64,000 nucleotides of DNA, from positions 8,350,501-8,414,500 of the forward strand of contig NC_081822.1 in the NCBI RefSeq assembly GCF_030704535.1, written 5' to 3'. Position 1 is the first letter of the stretch, and each line of letters opens with the position of its first letter. This stretch comes from Vitis vinifera. Lineage: Eukaryota > Streptophyta > Magnoliopsida > Vitales > Vitaceae. Positions 9,223-22,198 of the stretch are shown here, one piece after another. Both the position numbers and the translations under genes were made by a program. The notes beneath the pieces were generated by a model, which worked only from the letters and a program-made list of their open reading frames with translations, did no database searches and had not been told where the DNA came from.

Positions 9223-10508
9223 ATGGCAGTGGAGCTGATGATGGGGTACGCCAACGATAGTTTTGCAGCAAAAATGGAAGATAATGCTCTCCAGGAAGCT
9301 GCGTCTGCTGGGATCCAGAGCGTTGAGAAGCTTGTAAAGTTGCTATCTCAATGCCAGCAACAGAAGCAGACCACAACCTCTCTGGAAATTGATATTGATT
9401 GCACGGCTGTTGCGGACATGGCCGTCACCAAGTTCAAGAGGGTTATTTCGTTGCTGGATCGAACAAGAACTGGTCACGCTCGCTTCAGAAGGGCTCCTTT
9501 GGTGCCTCCTCAACAGCCGCCCCAAGATACCGACACCCCAGTTCCTGTTAGCCATCACCAGCCGGCTGAGGATAAACAAACCTCTGTTTCTAAGATTTAT
9601 TGTCCAACTCCTGTTCATCGTCTCCCTCCTCTCCCTCATAACCACCAACCTCACCACCATCACCATCACCATAGCCCCAATCTAATGTTGCCCAAGAAGG
9701 TAGCCATAGAGAAGAAGGAATCTATGACTACAATCAATTTCACAACTTCTCATTCAGTCTCTGCTCCCAACTCTTTCGTATCATCGTTAACGGGAGACAC
9801 CGAAAGCGTCCAACCGTCTTTATCGTCTGGGTTTCATATTTCGAATCTATCACAGGTTTCATCTGCGGGTCGGCCTCCTCTTTCCTCGTCTTCATTGAAG
9901 AGAAAGTGCAGTTCAATGGACGACGCAGGTGCCAAGTGCGGATCATCTTTTGGGCGGTGTCATTGTTCTAAGAAAAGGTTGGTCCTCATCGTCAACACTC
10001 TTTAAGTTTGCATATTTTCGTTTAAGCGGTGACGGAATTGATTTTAATTGGATTATGTTGTTGATTGAACAGGAAATTGAGAGTGAAGAGAGTGGTCAGA
10101 GTTCCTGCAATAAGCACCAAGATGGCTGATATTCCACCGGATGATTTTTCTTGGAGAAAGTATGGTCAGAAACCTATCAAAGGTTCTCCGCATCCAAGGT
10201 ATGTGTTGTTTGGACTGCACACCCTCAATCACAGCCTCTTTTCCTATTTTGTATGGTTTCTTCACCCGGTTTTTGACTCGTTTACTAACCCGGTCAAATT
10301 GTATGCTGAGTCTGAACATATTTTTTTGGGAATTCGTGTAAGCAGGGGATATTACAAGTGCAGTAGCGTGAGAGGGTGCCCCGCACGCAAACACGTGGAA
10401 CGGGCTCTCGACGATCCGACGGTGCTGACTGTCACCTATGAAGGCGATCACAACCACTCTCAATCAATTACGGACGCTACTGCAGCTCTCGTTCTCGAAT
10501 CATCCTAA
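9223..10508 (+). CDS. WRKY transcription factor, group IId (WRKY7/11/15-like)
   Basis: Three exons, 9223-9977, 10073-10198 and 10346-10508, joined by GT-AG introns with consistent phase, give 347 residues. The start MAVELMMGY matches the group IId N-terminus. In order I see the conserved C-motif [16 protein letters not shown] (about 64-80; known in this group to bind calmodulin), the RTGHARFRR motif (about 80-88), a His run, a basic zinc-cluster region ending SKKRKLRVKR, WRKYGQK (about 279-285) and a C-x5-C...HNH zinc finger. The second intron splits the WRKY domain after the PR codon, the usual place for this group. It binds W-box DNA in the nucleus, and group IId members act in defence and senescence. 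The exact orthologue (7, 11, 15 or 17) cannot be fixed from this sequence. Confidence 0.95.
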
Positions 10509-13500
10509 TCCCTAGTGGCTATCACCCAATGGTGAATATCGTCCAGTGAAGAGACAAGAAACAGAGGATCAAGAAGCAGTGATGCTCAATAGTCAAAATA
10601 TCCAAAGAGGATGAGTGTCTATGTTAGCCACCTATACAGTACATAAATTCCTTATCTTTTTTTTTTTTTTTTCTTGAAAATCTTTTAGTTGTGTTTACGA
10701 AAAAAAGAATAGAAATAGAAAAGAGAGAAGATTGTGGATTTGGTGGGGGTTTGAATCATAAAAGTAGTGCGTGACCTCTTTTCTCTTTTCTCATATTCCA
10801 TATATATATATTTTTAATTAGAAATTGATTCAATTCATTGTGGTGACCGTCCTTGCCAGGATGCCCACTTTAACTTGTTCCAATTCCCACTGAAGCTGTT
10901 GTTTATAGGAAAGAAAATGTAGATATAGGGGAGCAGTCAATGGGTGGTGGGAATCTGTGTAATTGTTTAATGAGGAGGTGTCGTGTATGGGACGGTTGAC
11001 TAATGACTCATGAGCGCTGGAGAGAGGGTTGGACTTTAGGGTAAGGTTGGTTGTCACTTGTCAGCTTGTGTTCAATTCATATCTCATTCAGTTGTCCACA
11101 CTGGATGCAAGTTGTGATCATGGTTCGATTCGAATCTGGGGATGTTGGTTTGAGACACTCGTGAAGCCCATCACCAACTCATGCGGGTTGAGGTATGAGG
11201 AATACAAAGCAAAGTCAAAATGGGTGGTGGTGGTGATGATTATTTTAAGTGATGCCCACTTGCTTGATTTAGGATTTTGTTTTGAAAAAAAGGAAGAGGT
11301 GCCAACGCTTGCACTCCACCTTTTCTGGGGTCATGCATCACATCTTATTACCAAAGTTAAGCATGCGCCGGTAAGTGGAAAATAAATGGGCTTTGTTTAG
11401 TCAAATGCGCTCATTATTCTATTTTAAAATTATGGATTCTTTGCTTCCCATCACCCTTGCCTTCCACAGTTATCGTATTCCCATCGTTTCATACTTGATT
11501 GACCTGTCAATCCTTATGTCATTTTTGTCCCTCTGCCGTTCCTATTACTCCAACCTATGCGCCAGTTTAAATTGCCTTTGAAGCAATCTATTACCTTTAC
11601 GGTTTACCTTTCCCAATTGCATTCCCTTTTCCGCACTGCAATCTTGGTCGTAGCTGTGAACAGAAAATTATTGTAAAACCCTTCTGAGACCATTGAGCTT
11701 TGACATTTTTCAGGGACAGAGACCCACGCTTTGATTGAACGTGTGCGTCATTTTCAAGTAGGCTGTCCATTTGACATCCTGGTTGGCGTCCATCTCAATC
11801 AGTTGGGTTATATTTGCGTCTTCCCTTGAAATGTGGTTATGAATTGTGAATCCGTTAGGTTGCGTTTGTCACACAAAAGGTTGATTTGAAATGCCAATTT
11901 TGTCAACTTCAAAAACTTACCGATTTTACACTGGGGAATGTGGTTACACGTTTAAGATGCATATTACTTGGTTGACGGGATATCTAGAATCACAACTAAA
12001 ATGTGGTGCGTCTTTGTACTTGGAGGCATGAAATAACCATCTTACCCTTAAAAATGGGCATTAAGACATGACGACACTGGTTTCATTTGTCCTTTGTTCT
12101 CTCTATCATCAATTTTAACACCCCATCTTCTATCCTCCTTGGCAAATAGGGACAATGTGAGGGAGGATGCATAAACTTTAGGGTTGTTGTATTCATGTGA
12201 CGCCACCACTCCTTTATTTTATTTTATTTTTCTTTTCTTAAGATTCCTAACTTAAAAGAGTATAGGATTAGGGTATAAGAAATAGAATAAAATTAAAATT
12301 CTTCTATTTTTTTAAAAAATTAATTCAACCAAAAAAAAAATTAGAGAAAAAGAAAATTTTATAGCATCCTTTTTGTTTGGTATCATTAAATTAATTATTT
12401 TTTTTTAATGCTCAAAGTGATTTTTGCTATGGAAATTTGAATATCTTACCCAGTGTTCCATATATTCAACTTGTGGGGCTGGCTTGATCCAATCTCACGT
12501 TTAGAAAGTTTGGATAATAATTTTAATTCAAATTCATTTGAGCTTGAATTCAAGTTAAATTTTGAATAATTGGAGTGTAAATCCAAATTTAATAATTTTA
12601 TAATTTATATTATTTTATTTTATTCTTTAAATTTGTAAAAAATATATGTATTATTTTAATTATATCATATACTATTTTATGCTTTCTAGAAATGTATAAT
12701 AGGTTTTTTCTTATTATCTTAAAATATTATCCCATTTATGGTTTAAATTTTGGTATAAGAATATAGAAAAAAATTTCAAAAACCTAATATGAGTTTGTTC
12801 AACCAAATTCAAACCTTATAATTTGATCAATCTCGATCAATTTAAGTCTAATCTACACCCAACTCGAGTTTGAAAAAATGAGATTGGGTTGACTTAAGTT
12901 CGGTTGAATTAAATATTTTTTAATTGAATTTAAAATTAGTAATCAACCAAATCTAACCTCTCCAAGTTGTAGGCTGAATTTTATTGGATCTAGTAAAGCA
13001 AATCCAATCAATTGCTGTCCTAGTCCCAAACTCCCACTGAGTTGCATGGACTTAAGCTCGGCCTATAATTTAGGCCCATCTTGAGTTTACGTTGGGCTTC
13101 GCTTTAGGTCTCCAAAAACTTGGCCTGGTTTTAGATTCAAATCAATGACACATACCGTAAAAAAGTATTAAAAATGTTGGGCTTTTAAGTTTTGCTCTAA
13201 AAATGCGTTTGATAAAACAAATTTAAGAAAAATTTTGAAAAAAAAAATTGTTGAAAACATTTGGACTTGTTTGATCTTGTTCTTGGCATCTTGCAAAATA
13301 ATTGTCTCCAAAATATGTTTTTGAAAATAAATAAATAAATAAATTTAAGCTTTTTTTTTGTTCTAAAATACATACAACGATTATAATAAAATAGAAAATT
13401 AGAAAATTTGAAATAATTTAAAATATAAAATTTTTTAGACTATTTTCCAAAATAATTTCAATTTTTTTACACTTTTGTTAATTTTTAATTGGTTGAGTTG

Positions 13501-15064
13501 TATAATTGGAAGCATATATTCATGTAGGAGGAGGTGTACAATAAAATTTCCAAAACAATTCCTTTTTTTAGAAGGCATGTTTGGATAATTTGTCTTCCTC
13601 TTAGACTATAATTAAGTTCAAGGAGTTGTTTTCATGTGATAATTTTTATTTTATTACATATTTTATAGAATATAACAATTATTTATTTGTTTATTAGTAA
13701 ACACCCTTTATTACTTGTAATAATTAATAATTTTTTTATCCATCATTAAAATAAAACATAATTTATCTTTGAAGTGACAGAAAATGGGTAATTTTAAATT
13801 TCCACGATGAGTGGATGAGGTAACAAATAAAATGGATAAGATGTGAGAGCAAAAGAGGAAACAAAGATAGAGTTGTGGGGCTTCAACTTATCCTTGGTGG
13901 GGAGAATTCCATTATGCTTGGTTCCTAAAAGCGAAAAGCATGGAGGAAAATATAAAAAGTTAGAAAAAAAATAATTTTTACATGTTTGATTTGTTTATAA
14001 AAGAAAATCAAATATAATTTAAATTAATTAAAAAATTATAATTTTTATAATTTTTAGTTACATACTAAATATTTTTTATTTTGAACTCAAAGAAGCTCTT
14101 ATGGGACTCAATAAAATATATGCATAAGATTAAAAATAGATTATATTTATATAATGTTATAAAGATACAACGTATTCGTTGTATCTCATGGGATTGTGAG
14201 CCTAAATCGATAAACACTTTTCACGAAGTCAAACAAACTTTCACACCATGATTGAGAATTGATTCTAATGTCATTTATAACGACTTGCATTCAATTATGT
14301 AAATATTATTCAATTTAAATCCAAATGGAAGTCTCTAAAGTTGAGAGAAACTTATATTTATATATTACTAGAAATTTTCTCTCTTATTTAATATGAGAAA
14401 TTATAATACAAACACCACATCCTCGTTTTATCATATATGATTGCCTCTCACATGATCAAACAAATCTCGTATGAGGAATGAAGAATGAAAATTGACTTTG
14501 ATATAATTTATAATGATTTATACCAAATTGTGTAAATATTATCTATTTTAAACTCAAAATAACCCTTGCTATTTTAAAATATATTTATAATATTAAAGAG
14601 GAACTCATATTTATATAGTATTAGAAACTTTTTATCCCAATTATTTCTTTAATTTTTTTCCTCCATTTTTTTAAACATATTTTCCCTTTAAATTTTTGAG
14701 AAACCAAATATGAATTATGACCCTCATCTCATCTTTTGTAAAGCTGGGATTTTGAATGTGGATGATAGTCCAAATAAGAAAAAGCACGATCTTGAAGTGA
14801 TACTAATTGTTTGTGATGGAAAAGAAAGTAAATTATTAATATTTTCCCACAAATAAAAAAAGTAGTGGCAATAAGAATATAACTGACTTGCCGCATTAGA
14901 TAAAAAAATGATTGAATAATCGAATTCGATTTGAGACACAGGGTTTTGTAATCATTTAGTCTAAAAATTCATCAAGCAAAACAAGTTATCAATTCATTTT
15001 GCGATTAGGTAAAGCGTTGGCATCAGAAAAGAAAAAAGAAAAAGGAGGTGACCAGAAGCCAGAA
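10509..15064. other. WRKY 3' flank and AT-rich intergenic DNA
   Basis: The first few hundred bases hold the probable WRKY 3' UTR, including a T-rich tract at about 10659-10673. From about 12200 the sequence becomes strongly AT-rich, with many short direct and inverted A/T repeats. No frame matches a known protein. Confidence 0.55.
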
Positions 15065-17181
15065 ACAGTTATTCCACTCATCCCCAGGAGATGGACAAGT
15101 CCAAATAAGAAAAATGAAAAAGAGACCCCTCTATAGAATAAGAAAAGGGATTGTGACTGAAAAAGAAAGAAAAGTATTGAAAGGACAGAGGCAGGTTTTG
15201 TGTGGGACAGTGTAGTAAATAAGGATGGCAATGGCACAGGTTTTTTTGGGCAAATTACTCCAGCATGCATGACAGTATTATGTAGCTTTTACTGTTCATG
15301 GTGAGATTTCGAAAACTTGAAAAAGAAAGGCTTAGGATTTTTTTTACAAAAATATGATAGTTTTAAAAAATAATTCTTAAATTATGATAGTAGTAAAAAT
15401 AATTTTAAATCTACCTTAAGTTTTACTAAAAATAATTTCAAATCTACCTTAATTTTTATCAAATAGAAAAGAAAAAAATAAAAATTATTATTTCCTCTTA
15501 AAATCATCTTTTCAAAAGAGAATTTCTAAAATTCCTTTAAAAAAATTTTATAAGCTAAAATTGTTTATTGAAGATATGATTTCTAGGGAAAAAAAAAGGA
15601 GAAAAATCGTCTCTTAATTTCTCTATTAAAAAAAAATATATAGAAATCATTTCTTGAAAAGACGGTTTCTTAAGGAAAAAAAAAATCGTCTTTTTAAAAG
15701 AAATTTTTTAAAAAGAATAATAAATAAAAAAATAAGAAAAATGCGATTTATTAAAAAAAAAAAAGAAGAAAGAAATAGTCTCTTAAAGAGATGAAGAAGA
15801 ATAAAAAAAAGAAAATAAAAGGTAAAAAGGGAAGGAAATGGTCTCTTCACTTCCCATTTCTATTTTTTAATAATGTTATTATTAGATATAATTATTATAA
15901 ATATATGTAATATAAAATCAATTAATTTTTTTTTACTAAATTCAATATATAAAAATAATTATAATTATCAACAATAATATTTATAAAAATATAAATTAGA
16001 TATTAATTTAAAAAATATTTTGATATTTATCTCTAATTTTATCTTTAAATTATTTTAATTAATTATAACTATAAATAAAAGTTAATTTAATTTTATTTAT
16101 AAGATAAATAATATTTTATCTTTTACTTTTTGTTTCTTTTACTTTCGAATTAAAGAAAAAAGTTATTATCAATTTTAAGTGAAAATTGAGTTTATAAAAA
16201 ATAAATTTATTATTAATTTATTAAATAATTATTTACAAACTAAATAATTTTTTTGTTTTAATTTTAAAGTTAAATTTATTAGATAAGCCTTAAAATTAAT
16301 TTAAATAAATTAAAAATTAATTGAATTAATTTAAAAAAAATTAGAGATAAATACTAAAATATTTTTTAAATCAATATCTAATTTATATTTTTATAAACAT
16401 TATTATTGATAATTATAATAATTTTTATATATTAAATTTAATAAATAAAATTAACTAATTTTATAATACATATATTTATAATAATTATATTTAATAATAA
16501 TATTATTAAAAAATAGAAATAGAAAGTATATTGAAGAGACAATTTTTTTTTTTTTAATATATGGGCTCTTTCTTTTTTATTTTTCTTTTAAGAAATCATC
16601 TTTTAAAGACACAATTTCTTCATAATTTTTTTTATAAAGAAATCATATCTTGAAAAGATAATTTCTTCCTTAATTAATTTTTTTTTTTTAAGAAATCATA
16701 TCACGATTTTAGCCTATAAATTTTTCTTAGAAGAATTTTAGAAATCGATGGTTTTAAAGGAAAATAACGAATTTTATTTTTCTCTTTCTTACTTAGTAAA
16801 AAATACGGTAGATTTGAAATTGTTTTTTTTATTATACTAATTTAAGAATTGTTTGTTCAAAATAGCGTAGTCTTGTCAAAAATCCGAAAGGCAGGTGAGT
16901 GCATGAGTGACAAACACCCAGGTCAAAAGAGGAGACACAGGGACATAAGATCGAAATTTCGCAATGACTTAAGCATTTATCCTAATGTCGTCAGGGCTCA
17001 ATTATTTGGTCCTCTCTCCCAGGACACAATTGATTAAGAATGACTGATGAATGAAGGTCTATAAAGCTTTCGCATTTCCTAAATTATTTGAGATATAATA
17101 ATAATACATGATAGTGACATTGGCGGGTTGGACTCTACGATAGTGGTGAAAGCTAAATCAATGTCATCCAGCTTTGCAAAC
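15065..17181. repeat. Tandem duplication, copy A (split by a 1.55-kb insertion)
   Basis: 15065-15331 and 16886-17181 together match 17273-17801 almost end to end. Landmarks include CCCCAGGAGATGGACAAG, ATTACTCCAGCATGCATGACAG and AGGCAGGTGAG. Copy A is interrupted exactly between GAAAGGC at 15325-15331 and GAAAGGC at 16886-16892. The duplicated sequence contains no gene I recognise. Confidence 0.85.
15332..16885. mobile_element. Large AT-rich foldback transposable element (about 1.55 kb)
   Basis: The insert into copy A is flanked by GAAAGGC on both sides, present once in the uninterrupted copy B, so it is a true insertion with a target duplication of 7 bp (8 bp with one mismatch). Its two halves are inverted copies of each other for most of their length. 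Left landmarks GGATTTTT, AATTCTTAAATTA, AAATCTACC and AAGATATGATTTCT reappear in the same order in the reverse complement of the right end. It has no coding capacity, so it must depend on another element's transposase. The target size suggests a hAT or Mutator relative, but this is not proven. Confidence 0.75.
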
Positions 17182-17272
17182 TTTTATTTTATTAAATATT
17201 ATAAAATAATTTTCAAAAACTGATTTTCACAAAAATAAATTAAAAATTTTAGAACAAAATTATTTAGGATTA

Positions 17273-17801
17273 TTCTTCCCCAGGAGATGGACAAGGGCAG
17301 AGACCCACCGTAGAATAAGAAAAGGGATTGTGACTGAAAAACAAAGAAAGTATTAAAAGGATAGAGTCAGGGTTTGTGTGGGACAGTGTAGCAAAGGCAA
17401 ACATTGAACTTGAAATCAGTAAATTACTCCAGCATGCATGACAGTATTCTGTAGCTTTTACTGTTCATGATGAGAATCGCTCGATTCGTTGGAAAAGTTG
17501 AAAAAGAAAGGCAGGTGAGGGCATGAGTGACACACACCCAGATCAAAAGAGGAGACACAGTGACATAAGATGGAAATTTCGCAATGACTTAAGCATCCAC
17601 ATTAGCCTAATGTCGTCAGGGCTCAATTATTCGGTCCTCTCTCCCAGGACAGAAATTGATTAAGAATGACTGATGAATGAAGGTCTATAAAGCTTTCACA
17701 TTTCCTAAATTATTTGGGATATAATAATATATGATAGTGACATTGGCGGGTTGAAATCTAGAATAGTGGTGAAAGCTAAATCAATGTCATCCAGCTTTGC
17801 A
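17273..17801. repeat. Tandem duplication, copy B (uninterrupted)
   Basis: This copy preserves the empty target: it reads GAAAAAGAAAGGCAGGTGAG around 17500-17520, where copy A carries the foldback element. Scattered substitutions and small indels separate the copies (for example around 17400-17425 against 15215-15255), so the duplication is not recent. Confidence 0.85.
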
Positions 17802-19200
17802 AGAGTTAGGCATTTTTAAGGAGTCGGAATATTCCTGGAATGATGATGAAACCAATTAATCTGAGGACATCACCTTGTCACAATTTCACAACAGTTCGAG
17901 CACAGATGGAAGAATTGTGTTCCAGAGATGGGCAGTTTTTTAACCAAAGAAACCTTCGAGTCACTCCTTGGACTCTGCGCCCACTAAGAATAGTCATAGC
18001 TCTTTCCTTTTTCCTTTCCTCCTTCTCTCCCTCGTAAGCATTATTGTTTAAGGCATAATTAAAAAGCAAAAGCCAAAATCATAGGCATTCGTCATGACTA
18101 AAAATGAAATGTGGCATTCCACCATGGGCTTTGATTAACGAATATTACTGTTCAAAGGACAAGCTGTAAAGTCGTCCATATTTATGGGCAAAGTAAAGAA
18201 TAAAGATAAAGAACATCCACAGTATTATCAAAGATATTACAATTCTTGAACTATCAATTCCAAAGCCCCGATCACATTAAAAAAGAAAAGAGTTACTTTT
18301 ATTTTTATTTTTTATATTTTTCCTTATCAATTATAAAAAGTACCTATTTCTAGAATAAAATATTTTATTAAAATATTTCTTTTACAATGAAAGAAAAAAA
18401 ATGCTTAAAAAGAGAACCGAAGAGACTTGATGACAATCTCAATCATGACACAAATTTCCAAAATTCAAATAAACTTAAAATTTCTTTTGTCACTTAGCTT
18501 TTATGCCTTTAAGAGGTCTTCAAATATAACAAGAACAAATTCAGTAGTCACCAAAGGTCATATGACCATCTCAATCATGACACCGGAGTTGTTCTTTTTT
18601 ACTAAATTGCTCTTTCTTGCTACTAAGGATTAGACTCATCAAAGATCACATTTTTACTAATAAAAAATTTGGAATATTATAAATATGAACACCATAACTT
18701 ATAATTTTTTTTTTTTATATAATCTACGTATACCTTACCTTTGGTTTCAACTTATAATAAAACAATGATAAATGAATGTTTTATAAATTAATAAACTTGT
18801 TAAACACCGTTTGTATGTTTATATATAAAAGCATAACTTTTTGAAGTTTCTAAGCATTAATTTTTTATCATATTTATTATTTTTAGATTTATAAGTGATT
18901 TATGAATTAGTACTATATGATAGAGACACAATTTTTTTTTTATAAATAAGAAATATTCATTTATTGATAAATTAATAACCTTGTTAAGGTAATAATTTAT
19001 TTATTTATTTATTTGTTTCAACAATATTATTTTATAATGTTTCATTGTATCTTCATTCACATTAGTATGAACAAAAAAACAAAAACATTCTTAAATTTGT
19101 ATTATTGGCAAAGGAACCGGATCTTACCTTTTAAAAAGTCCTTTAACTAATAGAAATCAAAAAATATATTTTCACAAAATAACAAATTAAATTGACTATT
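17802..19200. other. AT-rich intergenic DNA, nothing recognised
   Basis: Short frames only. A block around CATCTCAATCATGACAC occurs near 18430 and again near 18565. I see no gene or clear element boundary. Confidence 0.5.
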
Positions 19201-20950
19201 ACAACTTAAAATTCTTTTAACAATCCTACATTTGAAAGCATACATCATACTTTTTCTAATAAGGTTCTATTCATTTGTTCTAGAATACTATTATATTTTG
19301 GAGTATGCTTAATGTGTGGCATCTCACAATGCCTTGGCTCTTACAAAAATAATTGTAATATTTCCTATGGAATTTCTTGTCATTGTTGGATTTGAAACGT
19401 GTAATTTGTTTCTTGTTTACTTTTAAATTATAGTTTTCTATTATTCAAACTTCCCAAAGACATTATTTTTATGTTTGAAGATATATACTTAAAACTTTTT
19501 TAGAACAACCATCAATGAAGGTCAACATATATCCCCTAACACCATGTGATACTAATTAAGAAGGACCTTAAGATCTTAATGGATGTAATCAAAATTACCT
19601 TTAGTCTTGTGAATGGTTGTACTAAATTTAACCATGCATAATTTTCCAAATACATAAAAATCCAACTCCCATTTTTTTGTCCATCAAGCAAACCTCGTTT
19701 GCTCAAAAGTGGTATCCTTCTCTTGATCATATGCCCAAATTGCATATGTAACAAATGCACACGTACTTTGCAATACATAAAAATAATTAATTTTTTTGTC
19801 ATTTCATCACAACAAGAACACCACTTGAGATTCTCATAACTCCACATTTGGCTTTATATGTGCATCCATTGGAGTCAAGTGTACCCAAAGAAATCATTTT
19901 TTTAAACGTTATAACATGTTTTATATTAATTAATGTCCTTAAGTATCGTCATGCATCTTAATTTGAATTGTATCTATCTATCTTAATAATTGTACAAACT
20001 ACTTTGTTTTCTATACGAACCTACTCAACATCTATAACTTAGAAGGTGCTAAATTAGTTCCTATTGTGAGACATATGATAGGAGCATTCTAAGTCAAGAC
20101 ATATGATAGGAGCATTCTAAGTCAAGAATTCATACATTGCCTAAATTACCAATAATGATGGCATAGATATTTGGACTATCCAATCAAAGGATATATGCAC
20201 TATAAGTAAAAACTTTTTCCTTTTCTTTTAATTTTTAAACAATTGTCCACATAATGTCCTTATTGTAATTGATACACTTGTTTCTATTGAAATTCAATTT
20301 AAATAGATTGACCTTTTTTACCATTATTTTTCTTTTGTGTTCTTCCTTTAGTCAACAAACCTTGACCTAAGTTTTCTTCTCTACTCTTTCATACACTCAT
20401 TTCTTTTACTTCTTTTAGTTTAGGGCTACCCTATCATTATTTAGGGTGAGAGTATATTTACCATATATCATGGTGTCTACAAAATGCTCATAAGAATTTG
20501 ACAGGGAATAAATCAAAATCATAACATAGCATTCATTATTAATTCTAACATCAATCTTTTCTCAAATTCGTAATGGTTTTATTGACCTTATGATGATCGT
20601 CCTGAATGAAGGTACGTTTTTGCATCTTGAGAGTGAATGGCCACTTCTTCAAATATATGTGATTTGCAAAAGATATCATCATATACAAACTTTCCAACTT
20701 CAATCATAATTTAACAATTGTATCTTTTATCTCACAAAATATCTCATTCTCTTAATGCAATACAATAACATTATATGTTTTCCTTGTAAGTTAATTCCTT
20801 TTTTTTTTTTTTTTAAATAGATATTATTGTTGGTAAAGACTTGCTACCTCCCAATGCTTTGAACAACTCTTGTAAACCAAAAAAGGAGTGCATCTTAACA
20901 CATAAATTGAAATTGTTTCTTCCATCAAAATTCTTGGCCTAAATTTTTAT
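19200..20950 (-). pseudogene. Decayed Ty1/copia retrotransposon fragment
   Basis: On the minus strand, in separate and broken frames, I see three copia signatures in the right order. A protease-like LECSYHMSHNRN lies near 20060-20140, a GAG-pre-integrase stretch with FGHMIKRRIPLLSKRGLLDG at about 19690-19760, and an integrase-like piece ending EQMNRTLLEK at about 19250-19307. These recall the usual SYHM, LGHMSxxGLxxLSKxGLL and GVAERMNRTL motifs. Many frameshifts and stops make it long dead, and no LTRs could be delimited. A 28-bp unit is tandemly repeated inside it at 20069-20124. Confidence 0.7.
20069..20124. repeat. Two tandem copies of a 28-bp unit
   Basis: The unit beginning AGACATATGATAGGAGCATT occurs at 20069-20096 and 20097-20124, apparently identical. 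It lies in the decayed copia protease region and shifts that frame by one base. Confidence 0.9.
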
Positions 20951-21486
20951 CATCATTCCAAGATTAATAACCTTAGTTTTGATATCAATTTCTTGGGAAA
21001 AACCTTTACAAAGAATGAAAAAAGGGAGAAGAAAATAAGAGAATAAAAAAAAAAAAAAAAAGCACACAAAGACTTGTGCACTTCGGTCTAAATTTTGCAC
21101 ACAAAAACTCACGTGGCTCTCCTAAAAAAACTCACTATTATTTAACTAGTATTTTTCCTAATCACATTGGGATATTCTATATAAGAAACTAATCCTCATA
21201 ATAATTTTTATTTTTTTATTTTTATAGTAGTAGGAAAATTGTTTATATAAGAATGTATTCTAACAAGAAAAAAATTCAAAGATTTATAAATGGACTCAAA
21301 AAGAATCTAAGAAATTTTCTTATATTTCCATTTTTTTTTTTCCTATGCTGCCTCTTTGGTAAAGCCAAAGGGCACTACCCTTATCAACTCCAAACCTCTG
21401 GTACTTTGTTAAGGTCCACCAGTAACCTTTTTTTATTCTAAACTAGGGACCTTCTGCATGGGTTACTGATACAGGGCCGTTGCATG

Positions 21487-21600
21487 CTTTAAAAACTTGT
21501 AAGCTGTTGGGATACTTTTGGTTTACTCATTAACATCCAAAGCATAGGCCAATTACTTTAAAAACTTGTAAGCTGTTGGAATGCTTTTGGTTTACTCATT
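21487..21600. repeat. 45-bp direct repeat, 69-bp period
   Basis: A unit starting CTTTAAAAACTTGTAAGCTG and ending GGTTTACTCATT occurs at 21487-21531 and 21556-21600, with two differences. Confidence 0.9.
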
Positions 21601-22176
21601 GCTATGTTGTCTGTCTAGTGTGCCAAGCATTTGATGTGGAAATTCAGAAAAAGGGGAGAGGATTTGCCATGGCAACTTCTACAATTCCCACACACACTTC
21701 GACAGGGAAGTTCCGTTTTCCTTTGTGAGGGCAGCAATATGCCATGGTGAGTAAAGTTGATCAACTCATCAGAATGCACATGGGGCATCTACTTGTTTTT
21801 CTTTATGTCGTGGATCCTCATTATTTGTCACCATCCATCTCAATTTATCTTTTTCCCTTTAATTATAATTAGCGAAAAAGGGATTTGGGCTATAAAACAA
21901 TGCTTCATTCAACATTCAAATTTCAAGTTCTTTTAGTACTAAAGGGTGTTTTTCCCTTTAGTACCATTCAACATGCAGCATGAGGACCCATGCAAAAATT
22001 TCAGCACCATTCAACATTCAACATTGTTTTTTTTATAGATGATCAGCCAAGTAGGTAATCAATGTCAATATTGCACCAAAAAGACGAGAAAAAAAAATAC
22101 AAAATGGATATATAAATGAATGAATGAGTTGGATCACTTTCTAGCTATGAAATGTTGCTTGGTTTGATGACTTTGA

Positions 22177-22198
22177 CCCCCCCCCCCCCCCCCCCCCC
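22177..22198. repeat. Homopolymer of 22 C
   Basis: An uninterrupted run of 22 C bases, followed by a C/T-rich stretch. Its exact length is likely to vary between alleles and between sequence reads. Confidence 0.9.

Noticed and set aside
15647-15850. Phe/Leu-rich minus-strand frame looking like a membrane protein
   Set aside because: It is an artefact of A/T-rich foldback DNA; its inverted copy in the other arm does not keep the frame.
19540-19850. Single intact gene in the copia region
   Set aside because: Motifs are spread over several broken frames, so this is decayed transposon sequence.
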